Positions 26,767 to 35,950 of a stretch of 64,000 nucleotides of DNA are shown piece by piece. The notes under the pieces are model-generated. The model saw nothing but the letters and a program-made list of their open reading frames with translations, ran no database searches and was not told the origin of the DNA. Origin of the DNA: Clostridia bacterium. Lineage in GTDB: Bacteria > Bacillota > Clostridia > Christensenellales > SZUA-584. Numbering within the stretch: the stretch's first letter is position 1; each line of letters opens with the position of its first letter. The translations under genes were made by a program, and so were the position numbers. Location of the stretch: assembly GCA_018648645.1 (NCBI GenBank), contig JABGQS010000012.1, positions 1 to 64,000 on the forward strand. The letters run 5' to 3'.

Positions 26767-27924
26767 ATGCAGAAAATTGACTGGGCTTCCGACCTTGAAC
26801 AATTAAAATCGCAGCTTCCGGCGCTGCACAAGAAAACGTTTTCATCGCAAGAGAAAGCGTCGTTTTCTGCGCAAATCGACAAGCTGATACTCCGCCTTAA
26901 CAGCCTGGACACCTATCACATAGCTACGCAAATCGCGCGCATAGTTGCAACCATCGGCGACGCACACACAACAGCCGTTCTGCCGCGTCACAGCCGCCTG
27001 CCGCTCGAGTGTTACTGGTTCAAAGAAGGCATCTATATTACTTTGACCGTGCCCGAGCTTGCGCATCTGCGCCAAAAGCGTATAGTCGCAATCGAGGGCA
27101 TACCCATCGACGAGATCGTCGACCGTCTGTCGCAAGTCATATCTTTTGAGAACCAAAGCTTTCTCATGTCAGCTCTTCCCGCCTACCTCGTTTGCGCAGA
27201 TATACTCTTTGGCATCGGTGTGCTAAGCGGCAGCCGCAATGCGAAACTGACACTTGAAAGCACCGATAAACAACAGCAGGTTGTCGGCATCTGCACAACC
27301 CTATATGAAGGCTTTCAACCCTCGGCAATGACAGCCGCTATGAATGCAGTAGTTCTGCCGCTCTACCGACGAAATCGCGATAAGCACTATTGGAGCGAGC
27401 TTAACGGCGAGTCATTATACTTCAACTACAACCGCTGCGCCGACATGGATGAAATATCAGTCAGCGACTTCACTGCCAAACTCATCGCAGACATAAAAGC
27501 CAATCCGCGAATCAGCAAACTCGTCATCGACCTGCGAAACAACGGGGGAGGCAACTCCGAGCTGCTGCGCGGCTTTCTGGAATGGCTAACCACATTTTAC
27601 CGCCTTAATGTGCAGGGCAGCCTCTTCGTTATCGTCGGCAGAGACACCTTTTCTTCCGCGCTGCTCAACACATTTTTTCTGGCACAGCACACGCAGGCAA
27701 CGTTCGTGGGCGAGCCGACCGGCGGCAAACCAAACAGCTTCGGCGAAGTCAAGTATTTGTCCCTTGGTAGCTCTGGGATGCTCATTCGCTACTCCACAAA
27801 TTATTACGAGCTTATCGACGACGATAAACAAAGCTCATTCATACCGGACATACTGTTTGACGTGAACTTTCGCGACTTCGCGGCGGGTATCGACCCGTGC
27901 GTGGACTGGATTGCCAAACAATAA
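26767..27924 (+). CDS. S41-type peptidase without signal peptide
   Basis: A 385-residue protein with the C-terminal processing peptidase (S41/tail-specific protease) core. KLVIDLRNNGGGNSELL begins the catalytic domain, followed by the nucleophile region GRDTFSSALLN and the motif GEPTGGKPNSFGE. The N-terminal region (residues about 1-110) carries the GDAHT stretch seen in related S41 proteins. Unlike CtpA it shows no signal peptide, no membrane helix and no evident PDZ domain, so it should act in the cytoplasm on peptides or could be a non-classical member. It is the last gene of its group before the polysaccharide locus. Confidence 0.75.
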   Translation: MQKIDWASDLEQLKSQLPALHKKTFSSQEKASFSAQIDKLILRLNSLDTYHIATQIARIVATIGDAHTTAVLPRHSRLPLECYWFKEGIYITLTVPELAHLRQKRIVAIEGIPIDEIVDRLSQVISFENQSFLMSALPAYLVCADILFGIGVLSGSRNAKLTLESTDKQQQVVGICTTLYEGFQPSAMTAAMNAVVLPLYRRNRDKHYWSELNGESLYFNYNRCADMDEISVSDFTAKLIADIKANPRISKLVIDLRNNGGGNSELLRGFLEWLTTFYRLNVQGSLFVIVGRDTFSSALLNTFFLAQHTQATFVGEPTGGKPNSFGEVKYLSLGSSGMLIRYSTNYYELIDDDKQSSFIPDILFDVNFRDFAAGIDPCVDWIAKQ

Positions 27925-27977
27925 TAATCGCCGATACCGTGCACTGCATACAGTATAATCAAATCAACACTCACTTT

Positions 27978-28006
27978 TTGAATTTTCTTGCAATTTATGA
28001 TATTCT
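27978..28006 (+). promoter_or_regulatory. Probable promoter of the polysaccharide operon
   Basis: TTGAAT (27978-27983), 17 bases, TATTCT (28001-28006), 61 bases before the first glycosyltransferase start. All eight genes from 28067 to 37473 follow without internal terminators. Confidence 0.5.
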
Positions 28007-28066
28007 TATAGACAACATATAACGAGCTTGAAGCAATCGGCTTCGTTATAATCGGAGGCACAGCGG

Positions 28067-29263
28067 ATGAAGATATTGATTGTAGGACAGCACTACTATC
28101 CGGACAATTTCAAAATCAACGATATCTCTCTGCAACTCGCGGCTTTGGGACACAGCGTCACGATGCTGACCGGGCTGCCCGACTACGCGACCGGAAAAGT
28201 GCCAAGCGGCTACAAGTATTTTCGGCGAAGGACTGAGACCATTAACGGTGTGCTGGTTTTACGGGTACCTGTCATCGCGCGCAGGAAGGGCAAGTTTATG
28301 CGCATGCTCAACTACGCCTCGTTTTTGGTCACATCGCAGCTAAAGGCAGCGACGATGAGCAAGGACTTCGATGTCGCCTTTAGCTACCAAACATCGCCGA
28401 TAACAATGGCACGCGCCGCTATAACAATGAAACGCCGCGCAAAAGCCAAACTGTTTTTGTACTGTCTCGACCTATGGCCCGAGTCGCTGAAAGCGTGGGA
28501 CATCAAAGAAAAAAGCCTGCTGTTCCGCTGCATGCGCAAATACAGCGCAAAAACGTACCGGCAATGTGACGTAGTCGGCATTTCATCGCTGCCGTTTAAA
28601 GATTATCTAGTGCAAAACTGCGGTGTGAGTGAGTCGCGCATAACATACCTGCCACAGCATGCCGAAAAAATGCAGCTAGGTAAGACAAAGAAAAATACCG
28701 GTGTAATCGACCTCGCGTTCGGTGGCAACATAGGCAGCGTGCAAGACGTAGAGTGCATCATCCGCGCCGTATCCCGTTTGAGAACCCTAAGCGGTTTCCA
28801 CGTGCACATTTTTGGAGACGGCAGCCGCCTTGCCGCATGTAGGGCGCTGGCGACCAAACTAAATGTTGACGATAAGATTACGTTCTATGGGCGCGTAGAC
28901 AAGCACGCTCTTTTCGAGCAATACAGAAAAATGGACGCGTTTTTGCTAACGCTAAAGCAGAAGGGTTTCATAGGCATGACAGCCCCCACAAAACTGCAGG
29001 AATACATGTCCGCCGGCAAACCCATTATAGCCGCAATCGGCGGTGCTGCGGCCGATATCATCCGTGAAGCAGACTGCGGTCTAGTCGCACCAGCCTCAAA
29101 CGACGAGCTGCTTGCAGAAAATATGGCAGACTTTATAGAGAATACCGACAAGTACCGCGTGCTTGGCGAAAACGCACACCGCTACTATGAGCAGCACTTC
29201 ACCAAGGAAATTTTCATGAAACGCTTGAACGACATCTTGCAAACTATGCAGTCAAACGGATAG
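28067..29263 (+). CDS. GT4-type glycosyltransferase, WbuB-like
   Basis: A 398-residue GT-B glycosyltransferase of family 4. The N-terminal domain begins with LIVGQHYYPDNFKINDI, and the sugar-nucleotide half has AFGGNIGSVQDVE, HIFGDGSR and PTKLQEYMSAGKPIIAA, the E-x7-E region of GT4 enzymes. It most resembles WbuB/WcaI-type transferases. In E. coli O26 wbuB adjoins fnlABC and is assigned to L-FucNAc transfer; because fnlA- and fnlC-type genes follow here, L-FucNAc transfer onto a lipid-linked acceptor is a reasonable inference. The ATG at 28067 follows CGGAGG. Confidence 0.85.
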   Translation: MKILIVGQHYYPDNFKINDISLQLAALGHSVTMLTGLPDYATGKVPSGYKYFRRRTETINGVLVLRVPVIARRKGKFMRMLNYASFLVTSQLKAATMSKDFDVAFSYQTSPITMARAAITMKRRAKAKLFLYCLDLWPESLKAWDIKEKSLLFRCMRKYSAKTYRQCDVVGISSLPFKDYLVQNCGVSESRITYLPQHAEKMQLGKTKKNTGVIDLAFGGNIGSVQDVECIIRAVSRLRTLSGFHVHIFGDGSRLAACRALATKLNVDDKITFYGRVDKHALFEQYRKMDAFLLTLKQKGFIGMTAPTKLQEYMSAGKPIIAAIGGAAADIIREADCGLVAPASNDELLAENMADFIENTDKYRVLGENAHRYYEQHFTKEIFMKRLNDILQTMQSNG

Positions 29264-29340
29264 AATCTAGAGTGCATAAAGCAAGAAAGCACAAGAACCT
29301 GCACAGATACGAGAAACTCGCAACACAAAGGAGACACGCT

Positions 29341-30360
29341 ATGTTTGATAACAAAACACTTCTGATTACAGGCGGCACGGGCAGCTTTGGCAACGCCGTA
29401 ATGAAAAGGTTTCTAAATAACGATGTAAAGGAAATCCGCATTTTCTCGCGTGACGAAACCAAACAGGACGATATGCGAAAGCGCTATGCTAACGACAAGA
29501 TAAAGTTTTATATCGGCGACGTGCGGGATATGGGCAGCCTAAACAACGCCATGCACGGCGTCGACTACATATTCCACGCGGCCGCGTTAAAGCAAGTCCC
29601 CTCGTGCGAGTTCTTTCCGCTAGAGGCGGTCAAGACCAACGTTCTCGGCACAGAAAATGTGTTGACCAGCGCAATCGAGCACGGCGTTAAAAAAGTAATC
29701 TGCCTCTCCACCGACAAAGCGGCATACCCCATCAACGCCATGGGCATATCCAAAGCGATGATGGAGAAGGTGTTTATCGCCAAGTCCAAAACGGTTCAAC
29801 CCGAAAAAACGACAATTTGCGGAACGCGCTACGGCAACGTGATGGCGTCGCGAGGATCGGTCATTCCGCTGTTTATAGACCAAATAAAAAGTGGCAAACC
29901 AATCACAATCACCGACCCAACGATGACGCGCTTCATGATGAGTTTGGACGAAGCGGTAGAGCTTGTGGCGTTCGCGTTTGATAACGCGCGCTCGGGCGAC
30001 ATCATGGTGCAAAAATCTCCGGCAAGCACCATCGGCGATTTGGCGAAGGCGCTAATCGAGATATTCGGCGCAAAAAACGGGATTAAAACAATTGGCACGC
30101 GTCACGGCGAAAAGCTTTTCGAGACGCTGCTTACAAAAGAAGAATACATCGTGGCGCAGGATATGGGCAGCTTCTACAGAGTGCCCGCAGACAAGCGCAG
30201 CTTAAACTACGACAAATACTTTACTGACGGCGACAAGAATCTCTCGGGGACACTCGAGTACACCTCTCACAACACACAGCAGTTAAGCGTACCGGAAATT
30301 AAAGAAAAGCTGCTGTCGCTGGACACAGTACAGCGCGAGCTTACGGACTGGAGGAAATAG
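29341..30360 (+). CDS. fnlA: UDP-GlcNAc 4,6-dehydratase/epimerase (CapE/FnlA type)
   Basis: A 339-residue short-chain dehydrogenase-fold enzyme. The NAD loop is GGTGSFG (about 10-16). The catalytic segment is STDKAAYPINAMGISK, where methionine stands in place of the usual tyrosine of YxxxK, exactly the feature that marks CapE-type inverting dehydratases. It converts UDP-GlcNAc to UDP-2-acetamido-2,6-dideoxy-hexos-4-ulose, the first step toward UDP-L-FucNAc. The ATG at 29341 follows AAAGGAGAC. It lies directly upstream of a reductase and a 2-epimerase that complete the route. Confidence 0.9.
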   Translation: MFDNKTLLITGGTGSFGNAVMKRFLNNDVKEIRIFSRDETKQDDMRKRYANDKIKFYIGDVRDMGSLNNAMHGVDYIFHAAALKQVPSCEFFPLEAVKTNVLGTENVLTSAIEHGVKKVICLSTDKAAYPINAMGISKAMMEKVFIAKSKTVQPEKTTICGTRYGNVMASRGSVIPLFIDQIKSGKPITITDPTMTRFMMSLDEAVELVAFAFDNARSGDIMVQKSPASTIGDLAKALIEIFGAKNGIKTIGTRHGEKLFETLLTKEEYIVAQDMGSFYRVPADKRSLNYDKYFTDGDKNLSGTLEYTSHNTQQLSVPEIKEKLLSLDTVQRELTDWRK

Positions 30361-30361
30361 C

Positions 30362-31231
30362 ATGAAAGTACTGGTGCTTGGAGCAAACGGCATGGCGGGT
30401 CACACAATCGCCCTGTATTTGCAGCAAAGAGATCACGAAACGCACGGGCTCGACATCGCGCCCATCGACTTTGTTGATCGGTTTTTCTCGTGTGACGTTA
30501 CGGAAAAGTACCTGCTGACAGCAATACTCAAGCAAGGCGACTACGACTGCGTAATCAACTGTATCGGCATACTAAATCAAGCGGCAGAAGACGATAAGGG
30601 TCTGGCAATATACCTCAACAGCTACCTTCCTCATTTTCTGGCGGACCAATTGAAAAACACAAGAACGAAGCTCATACATATGAGCACAGACTGTGTGTTT
30701 TCAGGTGAGCAAAGCCTCTACGTCGAAAACAGCGTACCCGATGGAAAGTCGTACTACGACAGAACAAAGGCGCTCGGAGAAATTAACGACGATAAAAACC
30801 TGACATTCCGCAACTCCGTTGTCGGTCCGGACATGCACGAAAATGGAATCGGTCTGTTCAATTGGTTTATGAAACAGACAGGCGATTTGCAGGGCTACCA
30901 AAAAGCGATATGGACGGGCGTAACAACGCTGACGCTGGCCAAAGCGATAGAGAAGGCGGCAGAGCAAAATCTCTGCGGGCTGTATCACCTCGTTAATAAC
31001 GAGCTTATCAACAAACTCGAATTGCTGCGTCTGTTCAACAAACACATGAAAAACGACAAATTAGAAATAACGCCGTCATTCGAGGCAGCCGCCGACAAAT
31101 CACTAACCAACACTCGGAGCGACTTTGATTTTGAAGTGCCCGGCTACGAAGACATGATTATCGAAATGAAAGAGTGGATTATGCGCAATAGAGAGTTCTA
31201 CCCACACTATTTTTCCGGAGGCATAGCATGA
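30362..31231 (+). CDS. RmlD-like sugar nucleotide reductase (takes the CapF/FnlB place)
   Basis: A 289-residue NAD(P)-dependent reductase. It begins KVLVLGANGMAGHTIA (GxxGxxG) and has HMSTDCVFSG, a YYDRTKALGE active-site stretch (YxxxK) and FRNSVVG, as in dTDP-4-dehydrorhamnose reductases. Between fnlA- and fnlC-type genes it should reduce the 4-keto intermediate of UDP-L-FucNAc synthesis. The usual enzyme, CapF/FnlB, is about 370 residues and carries a C-terminal cupin; that domain is absent here. It starts one base after fnlA and overlaps the next gene by 4 bases, so the three are tightly coupled. Confidence 0.8.
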   Translation: MKVLVLGANGMAGHTIALYLQQRDHETHGLDIAPIDFVDRFFSCDVTEKYLLTAILKQGDYDCVINCIGILNQAAEDDKGLAIYLNSYLPHFLADQLKNTRTKLIHMSTDCVFSGEQSLYVENSVPDGKSYYDRTKALGEINDDKNLTFRNSVVGPDMHENGIGLFNWFMKQTGDLQGYQKAIWTGVTTLTLAKAIEKAAEQNLCGLYHLVNNELINKLELLRLFNKHMKNDKLEITPSFEAAADKSLTNTRSDFDFEVPGYEDMIIEMKEWIMRNREFYPHYFSGGIA

Positions 31232-32358
31232 GTAAACTAAAGCTAATGACAATCGTAGGCACCCGTCCCGAAATCATTCGGTTGTCCGAGATTATCAAAA
31301 AAGCAGACGAGTATTTTGACCATACTCTCGTACACACAGGACAAAACTACGACTACGAGCTAAACCAGATTTTCTTTGAAGATTTAGGGCTGAGGCAGCC
31401 GGATGTTTACCTAGACGCGGTGGGAGAGAATCTCGGCGCAACAATCGGCAGCATCATCGCCAAGTCATACGACACGCTTGCCGATCAAAACCCCGACGCG
31501 CTGCTCATACTAGGCGACACAAACTCCACCCTATGCGCTATTGCTGCCAAGCGCCTAAAGGTGCCAATCTTCCACATGGAGGCGGGCAACCGCTGTTTCG
31601 ACGAGAATCTGCCGGAGGAGACCAACAGGCGCATCGTCGATCATATCAGCGACGTGAACCTTTGCTACAGCGAACACGCACGACGATACTTGAACGCGGA
31701 AGGCACCGCGAAAGAGCGCACGTACGTTGTCGGCTCACCGATGGCAGAGGTACTCGCCGTCAACGCTGGTAAAATCAGCAGCAGCCAAGCGCTCAGCAAC
31801 CTCGGGCTCACCAAAAACGGCTACATCCTGCTCAGCGCACACAGAGAAGAAAACATCGATGAGCCAAAAAACTTCTCTTCCTTGATGAGCGGTATCAACG
31901 CTCTGGCAGAAAAATACGACATGCCCATCGTCTACAGCATGCACCCGCGCAGCAAAAAGATGGTAGAGCACCGCGACTTCTCATTCCACGAGAACGTTGC
32001 CATACTAAAACCGCTCGGCTTTAGCGACTACAACTGCTTGCAGCAAAACGCTTTTTGCGTCGTGTCCGACAGCGGCACCCTGCCAGAGGAAGCTGCGATA
32101 CTGAATTTCCCGGCGGTGTCTGTGCGCACGTCAACAGAGCGTCCCGAAGCGTTGGACAAAGGCTGCTTTGTCATTGGCGGCATTTCTAAAACACAAATTC
32201 TGCAAAGTGTCGAGCTCGCAGTCGCCATGCAAGCGAAAGGCGACATGGGCGTTCTGCCACTGGGTTACGCAGACACAAACATCTCCACAAAAGTCATCAA
32301 GCTCATCGCAAGCTACACCGGCATCGTCAACAGCGTTGTGTGGAGAAAAGACGTATGA
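31228..32358 (+). CDS. fnlC: UDP-sugar 2-epimerase (CapG/FnlC, WecB-like)
   Basis: A 376-residue non-hydrolysing UDP-N-acetylglucosamine 2-epimerase fold. It starts with KLMTIVGTRPEIIRLSEI and has HTGQNYDYELNQIFF, LGDTNSTLCA, HMEAGNRCFDENLPEETNRR, SAHREENID and VSDSGTLPEEA. The RCFDENLPEETNRRIVDH stretch is the version found in CapG/FnlC rather than WecB, so the product is UDP-L-FucNAc. It acts in the cytoplasm and donates to the glycosyltransferases of this locus. The start overlaps the reductase by 4 bases (ATGA). Confidence 0.9.
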   Translation: MSKLKLMTIVGTRPEIIRLSEIIKKADEYFDHTLVHTGQNYDYELNQIFFEDLGLRQPDVYLDAVGENLGATIGSIIAKSYDTLADQNPDALLILGDTNSTLCAIAAKRLKVPIFHMEAGNRCFDENLPEETNRRIVDHISDVNLCYSEHARRYLNAEGTAKERTYVVGSPMAEVLAVNAGKISSSQALSNLGLTKNGYILLSAHREENIDEPKNFSSLMSGINALAEKYDMPIVYSMHPRSKKMVEHRDFSFHENVAILKPLGFSDYNCLQQNAFCVVSDSGTLPEEAAILNFPAVSVRTSTERPEALDKGCFVIGGISKTQILQSVELAVAMQAKGDMGVLPLGYADTNISTKVIKLIASYTGIVNSVVWRKDV

Positions 32359-33362
32359 ACATACTGGTAGTAGATGTCGCGGCATCCGAATCGGGTGCGC
32401 TGAGCATTCTAAACCAATACTTTGATGAGCTGCAAAGCGACACCGCAAACCAATACTTCTTCTGCGTCAGCACACCGAAGCTCACGGATAGCGGCAACAT
32501 TACCGTCCTAAAGTTCAAGTGGGTAAAAAAGTCGTGGTTGCACAGGCTTTATTTCGACTATGCAACTGCGCGAAAGCTTATTAAAAAGCACAACATCGCT
32601 CGCATTCTCTCTCTGCAAAACACAATTGTGCCAATGACCAAGCTGTCCCAAACAGTCTATTTGCACCAAGCCTTACCTTTTGTAGACTACAAGTTCAAAC
32701 TGCGCGAAAACAAAAAGATGTGGATATACCAAAACGTCATCTCGCGCTTCATCTCCCGCTCGGTGATAAAAGCAGACAAAGTCATCGTGCAAACCAAGTG
32801 GATGAAGGACGCAGTTGCGGTCCGCTGCAAAATCAGCGGTGATAAAATCGACATTATCGCGCCGAAAATCGCGCCGTCCAAATACACTTTCAAAGACACA
32901 AAGCAAACGCGTAGCACCTTTTTCTATCCGGCAAGCGCCTACACTTACAAGAACCACGAGGTGATTCTGCAGGCGTGCGAGCTGCTGCAAAAAGCAGGGC
33001 AGAGCGATTTTTCTGTCACATTCACTCTCAACGGAGCAGAAAACGAACACGCAGCAAGACTGCTCAAAGCTGCGCAGGCGCAATCACTCAAGATTTCCTT
33101 CGAAGGCGTCTTGTCGCATGAGCTAGTGATGCAGATGTACAGCAAAAGCGTGCTGCTGTTTCCGTCATATATAGAATCATACCCGCTGCCTTTGGCGGAA
33201 GCTAGAAACACCAACACATACATCATCGCATCGAACTTGCCGTTTAGCAAAGAGATACTGGAAGGCTACGACAAAGCCATTTTCTTCGATGCTTTTAGTG
33301 CGCAAGAGCTGGCTGAAGCAATGAAATCGCTCATAGAAAAACCGCGAGGAGCAAAGCAATGA
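32355..33362 (+). CDS. Glycosyltransferase (GT-B, GT4-like)
   Basis: A 335-residue glycosyltransferase. The second half has the group-1 layout: RSTFFYPASAYTYKNHEVI, VTFTLNGAENEH, a short loop with FEGVLSHELVMQMY and FPSYIESYPLPLAEA, where the E-x7-E-like acidic pair sits. The N-terminal half contains SLQNTIVPM and YLHQALPFV. It adds one sugar of the repeat unit; donor and acceptor are unknown. The ATG at 32355 overlaps the fnlC stop codon (ATGA) and the gene itself overlaps the Stealth gene by 4 bases. Confidence 0.75.
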   Translation: MNILVVDVAASESGALSILNQYFDELQSDTANQYFFCVSTPKLTDSGNITVLKFKWVKKSWLHRLYFDYATARKLIKKHNIARILSLQNTIVPMTKLSQTVYLHQALPFVDYKFKLRENKKMWIYQNVISRFISRSVIKADKVIVQTKWMKDAVAVRCKISGDKIDIIAPKIAPSKYTFKDTKQTRSTFFYPASAYTYKNHEVILQACELLQKAGQSDFSVTFTLNGAENEHAARLLKAAQAQSLKISFEGVLSHELVMQMYSKSVLLFPSYIESYPLPLAEARNTNTYIIASNLPFSKEILEGYDKAIFFDAFSAQELAEAMKSLIEKPRGAKQ

Positions 33363-34351
33363 AACCAATCGATTTTGTAATCATGTGGGTTGACGGCAAC
33401 GACCCAAACTGGCAAAAAGAAAAGGCGAGTTTCGCACCGCAAACCGATCAGGACGGCAGCGACCTGCGCTACAAAGACTGGGACAATTTGCAATACTGGT
33501 TTCGCGGCGTAGAGCGGTTCGCACCGTGGGTCAACAAAATCCATTTCGTCACTTGGGGGCATATTCCAATTTGGCTAAACACAGCACACCCGAAGCTCAA
33601 CATCGTGCGTCACGAGGACTTCATACCCGTTGAGTATCTGCCCACTTTCTCGGCGAACCCAATCGAGCTTAACGTACACCGCATCAAAGGTCTTGCCGAG
33701 CAATTCGTTCTGTTCAATGACGACATGTTCATCACTCGCGACATGAAACCCGCGCACTTCTTTGCAGGCAGCGTGCCTCGCGATCGCATAGCGCTTTCTG
33801 CGCTCACCCCCAACGACGACTCCATCAGCTCAATCATGTTCAACGATATCAAGACTATCAACCGGCATTTCAGTAAACGCAGCCTAATCAAAAACCACCT
33901 CAGCAAATTGCTTTTCCCACATTGCGGAATCCACAGCCTCAAAACGATAATGACGCTTCCGTTCAAGTTTTTCACCGGCTTTTATAACGACCACCTGCCA
34001 TATGCGTACACAAAATCCCTCTTTGAAGAGGTTTGGGAAGAGGAGGGCGATGTACTTCGCGCCGCCTGCCACAACAAATTTCGAGACCCAAGTGACGTCA
34101 ATCAATGGCTGATGCGATACTGGCGACTGGCGCAAGGCAGCTTTGTAAAGTGTTCGCGCAAACAGGGCAAAATGTTGTCAATAACCGACAGCAATGATAT
34201 GATGTTCAAAGCAATTTTGAAGCAAAAATACTACATGATCTGCTGCAACGACGAAGGCGACTATACAAGCTTTGCACAGCAGTCAAAGCAATTGCGCGCA
34301 TGTTTTGACAAGCTGCTGCCCAAGGAAAGCAATTTCGAGCTAGAACAATAA
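33359..34351 (+). CDS. Stealth-family capsular polysaccharide phosphotransferase
   Basis: A 330-residue protein with the conserved regions of the Stealth family: CR1 IDFVIMWVDGNDPNWQKEK at the N terminus, CR2 DLRYKDWDNLQYWFRG through FAPWVNKIHFVTWGHIPIWL, and CR3 LPTFSANPIELNVHRIKGLAEQF followed by VLFNDDMFI. CR4 is probably CHNKFRDPSDVNQW. Family members transfer a hexose-1-phosphate (UMP or sugar-phosphate leaving chemistry) to build phosphodiester-linked capsules. The polymer made here therefore probably has sugar-phosphate links. The ATG overlaps the previous gene by 4 bases. Confidence 0.88.
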   Translation: MKPIDFVIMWVDGNDPNWQKEKASFAPQTDQDGSDLRYKDWDNLQYWFRGVERFAPWVNKIHFVTWGHIPIWLNTAHPKLNIVRHEDFIPVEYLPTFSANPIELNVHRIKGLAEQFVLFNDDMFITRDMKPAHFFAGSVPRDRIALSALTPNDDSISSIMFNDIKTINRHFSKRSLIKNHLSKLLFPHCGIHSLKTIMTLPFKFFTGFYNDHLPYAYTKSLFEEVWEEEGDVLRAACHNKFRDPSDVNQWLMRYWRLAQGSFVKCSRKQGKMLSITDSNDMMFKAILKQKYYMICCNDEGDYTSFAQQSKQLRACFDKLLPKESNFELEQ

Positions 34352-34375
34352 CAGCAGATTAAGAGGTTCGTACGA

Positions 34376-35950
34376 ATGAATGAAATCAGCTCAGCAAACA
34401 CAAAAACCATGAGCAAGATATGGGAGATACTTAAAAAAGCTCTCACCGACTCCTTCGGTGTCAAGCTCTATTTCGTAATCATCACGGGGCTCGCAGAAGT
34501 CCCGTACTTGTCGCAGTACTTTGTGGGCACAATTAAATACGGGCTCATTTGGGCGCTGCTTGTACTGGTGGTCGACTTTTTTACAGAGCGCCGCTTTTTC
34601 AAGACCAAGAACATACTGCTTTTTGTGCTCATGCTGCTCTCATACATCGTCACAATCATACTCAACTACTCGGTCGCACTCACTTCAAACGTGCTCAACT
34701 ACTGCTACATGATTCTCATTTTCCTCGTGTTTTATCCACAGCCAAAGGGCGCGGATAAGAAAACGATCGCAAGAAAACAAATGTACATACTAAACTACGT
34801 ATTGGTCGTTATGATTACAGCTATGTCGATAGTCGGGCTCATTATGTTCGTAATGCAGTTTAGGGAGTTGATTGAGTTTAATGGTCTTCGGTTCAAGGTC
34901 GGGTTTATCGACGGGCGCCTGACAGGTATCTACCGCAACGCAATATACCCAACCGCCGCCATCGGTATTATCGCGGCCGTAATGCAGCTCGTTATGCGCA
35001 AATTGAAGGGGTCAAAATCCAAGTGGATTACAGCCCTTCTTTGCCTCAGCATCGTCATCAACTACTGGCACGTCGCGCTTTCCGACTCGCGGGGGATAAT
35101 CATAGGACTCGCCGTTTTCCTGTTCGCGTTCGCTTTGCTCGCACTGCTGCAAAAACTTAAGGAAAAACAAAAGCTGAACACTACGGCCAGAACGATCCTT
35201 TCTCTTGCGCTCGCCGCAGTGCTAACAGTCGCATTTTACTACAGTACAATATTGACCAGAAAGTACAGCGCCTATATCCCTGCGCTGGTCAACACAACGC
35301 AAACTGCGCAAACGGCGGAGTCGGCGCAAGCCGCGCAGTCCTCTCAAACAGATGTGCCGTCGCAAACCGCACAAACACCGCAGCCACCCGCGCTCACGCC
35401 AATCGACATGGAGCGCTACGCCGCGCCCGATACCTACGGTGTATTCACGGGCAGAACGCTTTATTGGAAATACGCGCTTGACGAAGTGCCCAAAAACCCG
35501 CTGTTTGGCACGGGGCCCTTCTATCACAGCACATTGGACACCAAAATCGAAGGGCTGTTCGAGAAGTTTTCGCACTTCCACAACGTCTTCGTGCACACGC
35601 TCGTCGCGCTCGGCATCGTCGGGCTGCTGCCGTTTGTTCTTATCCTCGCGCTTTCGCTTTGGTTGATTATTCGTTTCCTAATCAAAAGCAAAAACTCAAA
35701 AGAGTATCTCATGATTGCCGCGCTGCTCAGCTTTCTAGCGTTCCTGCTGACAATAAACCTATCGGACACAACCATACTGTTGATTATCAAACAGTCCGGC
35801 TTTATATTCTGGATATACCTTGGTTACACGATGGTTTTTGCGGATAGCGGCAAGCCCTTCATTTTCAATAAACCGTTCATTGCGCTGGATAACAAGCTCT
35901 CCGAACGAGCGCGCACGCACAAATCCAAAACAAACGAGGCAGACGAGTGA
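34376..35950 (+). CDS. wzy: O-antigen ligase/polymerase-family membrane protein (Wzy-like)
   Basis: A 524-residue membrane protein with about 12 helices. GIYRNAIYPTAAIGII and WHVALSDSRGIIIGLAVFL fit the WaaL/Wzy superfamily, and a large outside loop ends with GVFTGRTLYWKYALDEV, NPLFGTGPF and HFHNVFVHTLVALGIVGLLPF, the conserved catalytic-loop region with histidines. The loop contains a low-complexity T/A/Q/S/P linker (TAQTAESAQAAQSSQ) around residue 310-340. It would polymerise the lipid-linked repeat units outside the membrane. It overlaps the flippase gene by 4 bases. Confidence 0.8.
   Translation: MNEISSANTKTMSKIWEILKKALTDSFGVKLYFVIITGLAEVPYLSQYFVGTIKYGLIWALLVLVVDFFTERRFFKTKNILLFVLMLLSYIVTIILNYSVALTSNVLNYCYMILIFLVFYPQPKGADKKTIARKQMYILNYVLVVMITAMSIVGLIMFVMQFRELIEFNGLRFKVGFIDGRLTGIYRNAIYPTAAIGIIAAVMQLVMRKLKGSKSKWITALLCLSIVINYWHVALSDSRGIIIGLAVFLFAFALLALLQKLKEKQKLNTTARTILSLALAAVLTVAFYYSTILTRKYSAYIPALVNTTQTAQTAESAQAAQSSQTDVPSQTAQTPQPPALTPIDMERYAAPDTYGVFTGRTLYWKYALDEVPKNPLFGTGPFYHSTLDTKIEGLFEKFSHFHNVFVHTLVALGIVGLLPFVLILALSLWLIIRFLIKSKNSKEYLMIAALLSFLAFLLTINLSDTTILLIIKQSGFIFWIYLGYTMVFADSGKPFIFNKPFIALDNKLSERARTHKSKTNEADE

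Noticed and set aside
35222-35596. Minus-strand frame with repeated leucine/arginine opposite wzy
   Set aside because: The apparent repeats are the reverse of the T/A/Q/S linker codons of the polymerase.
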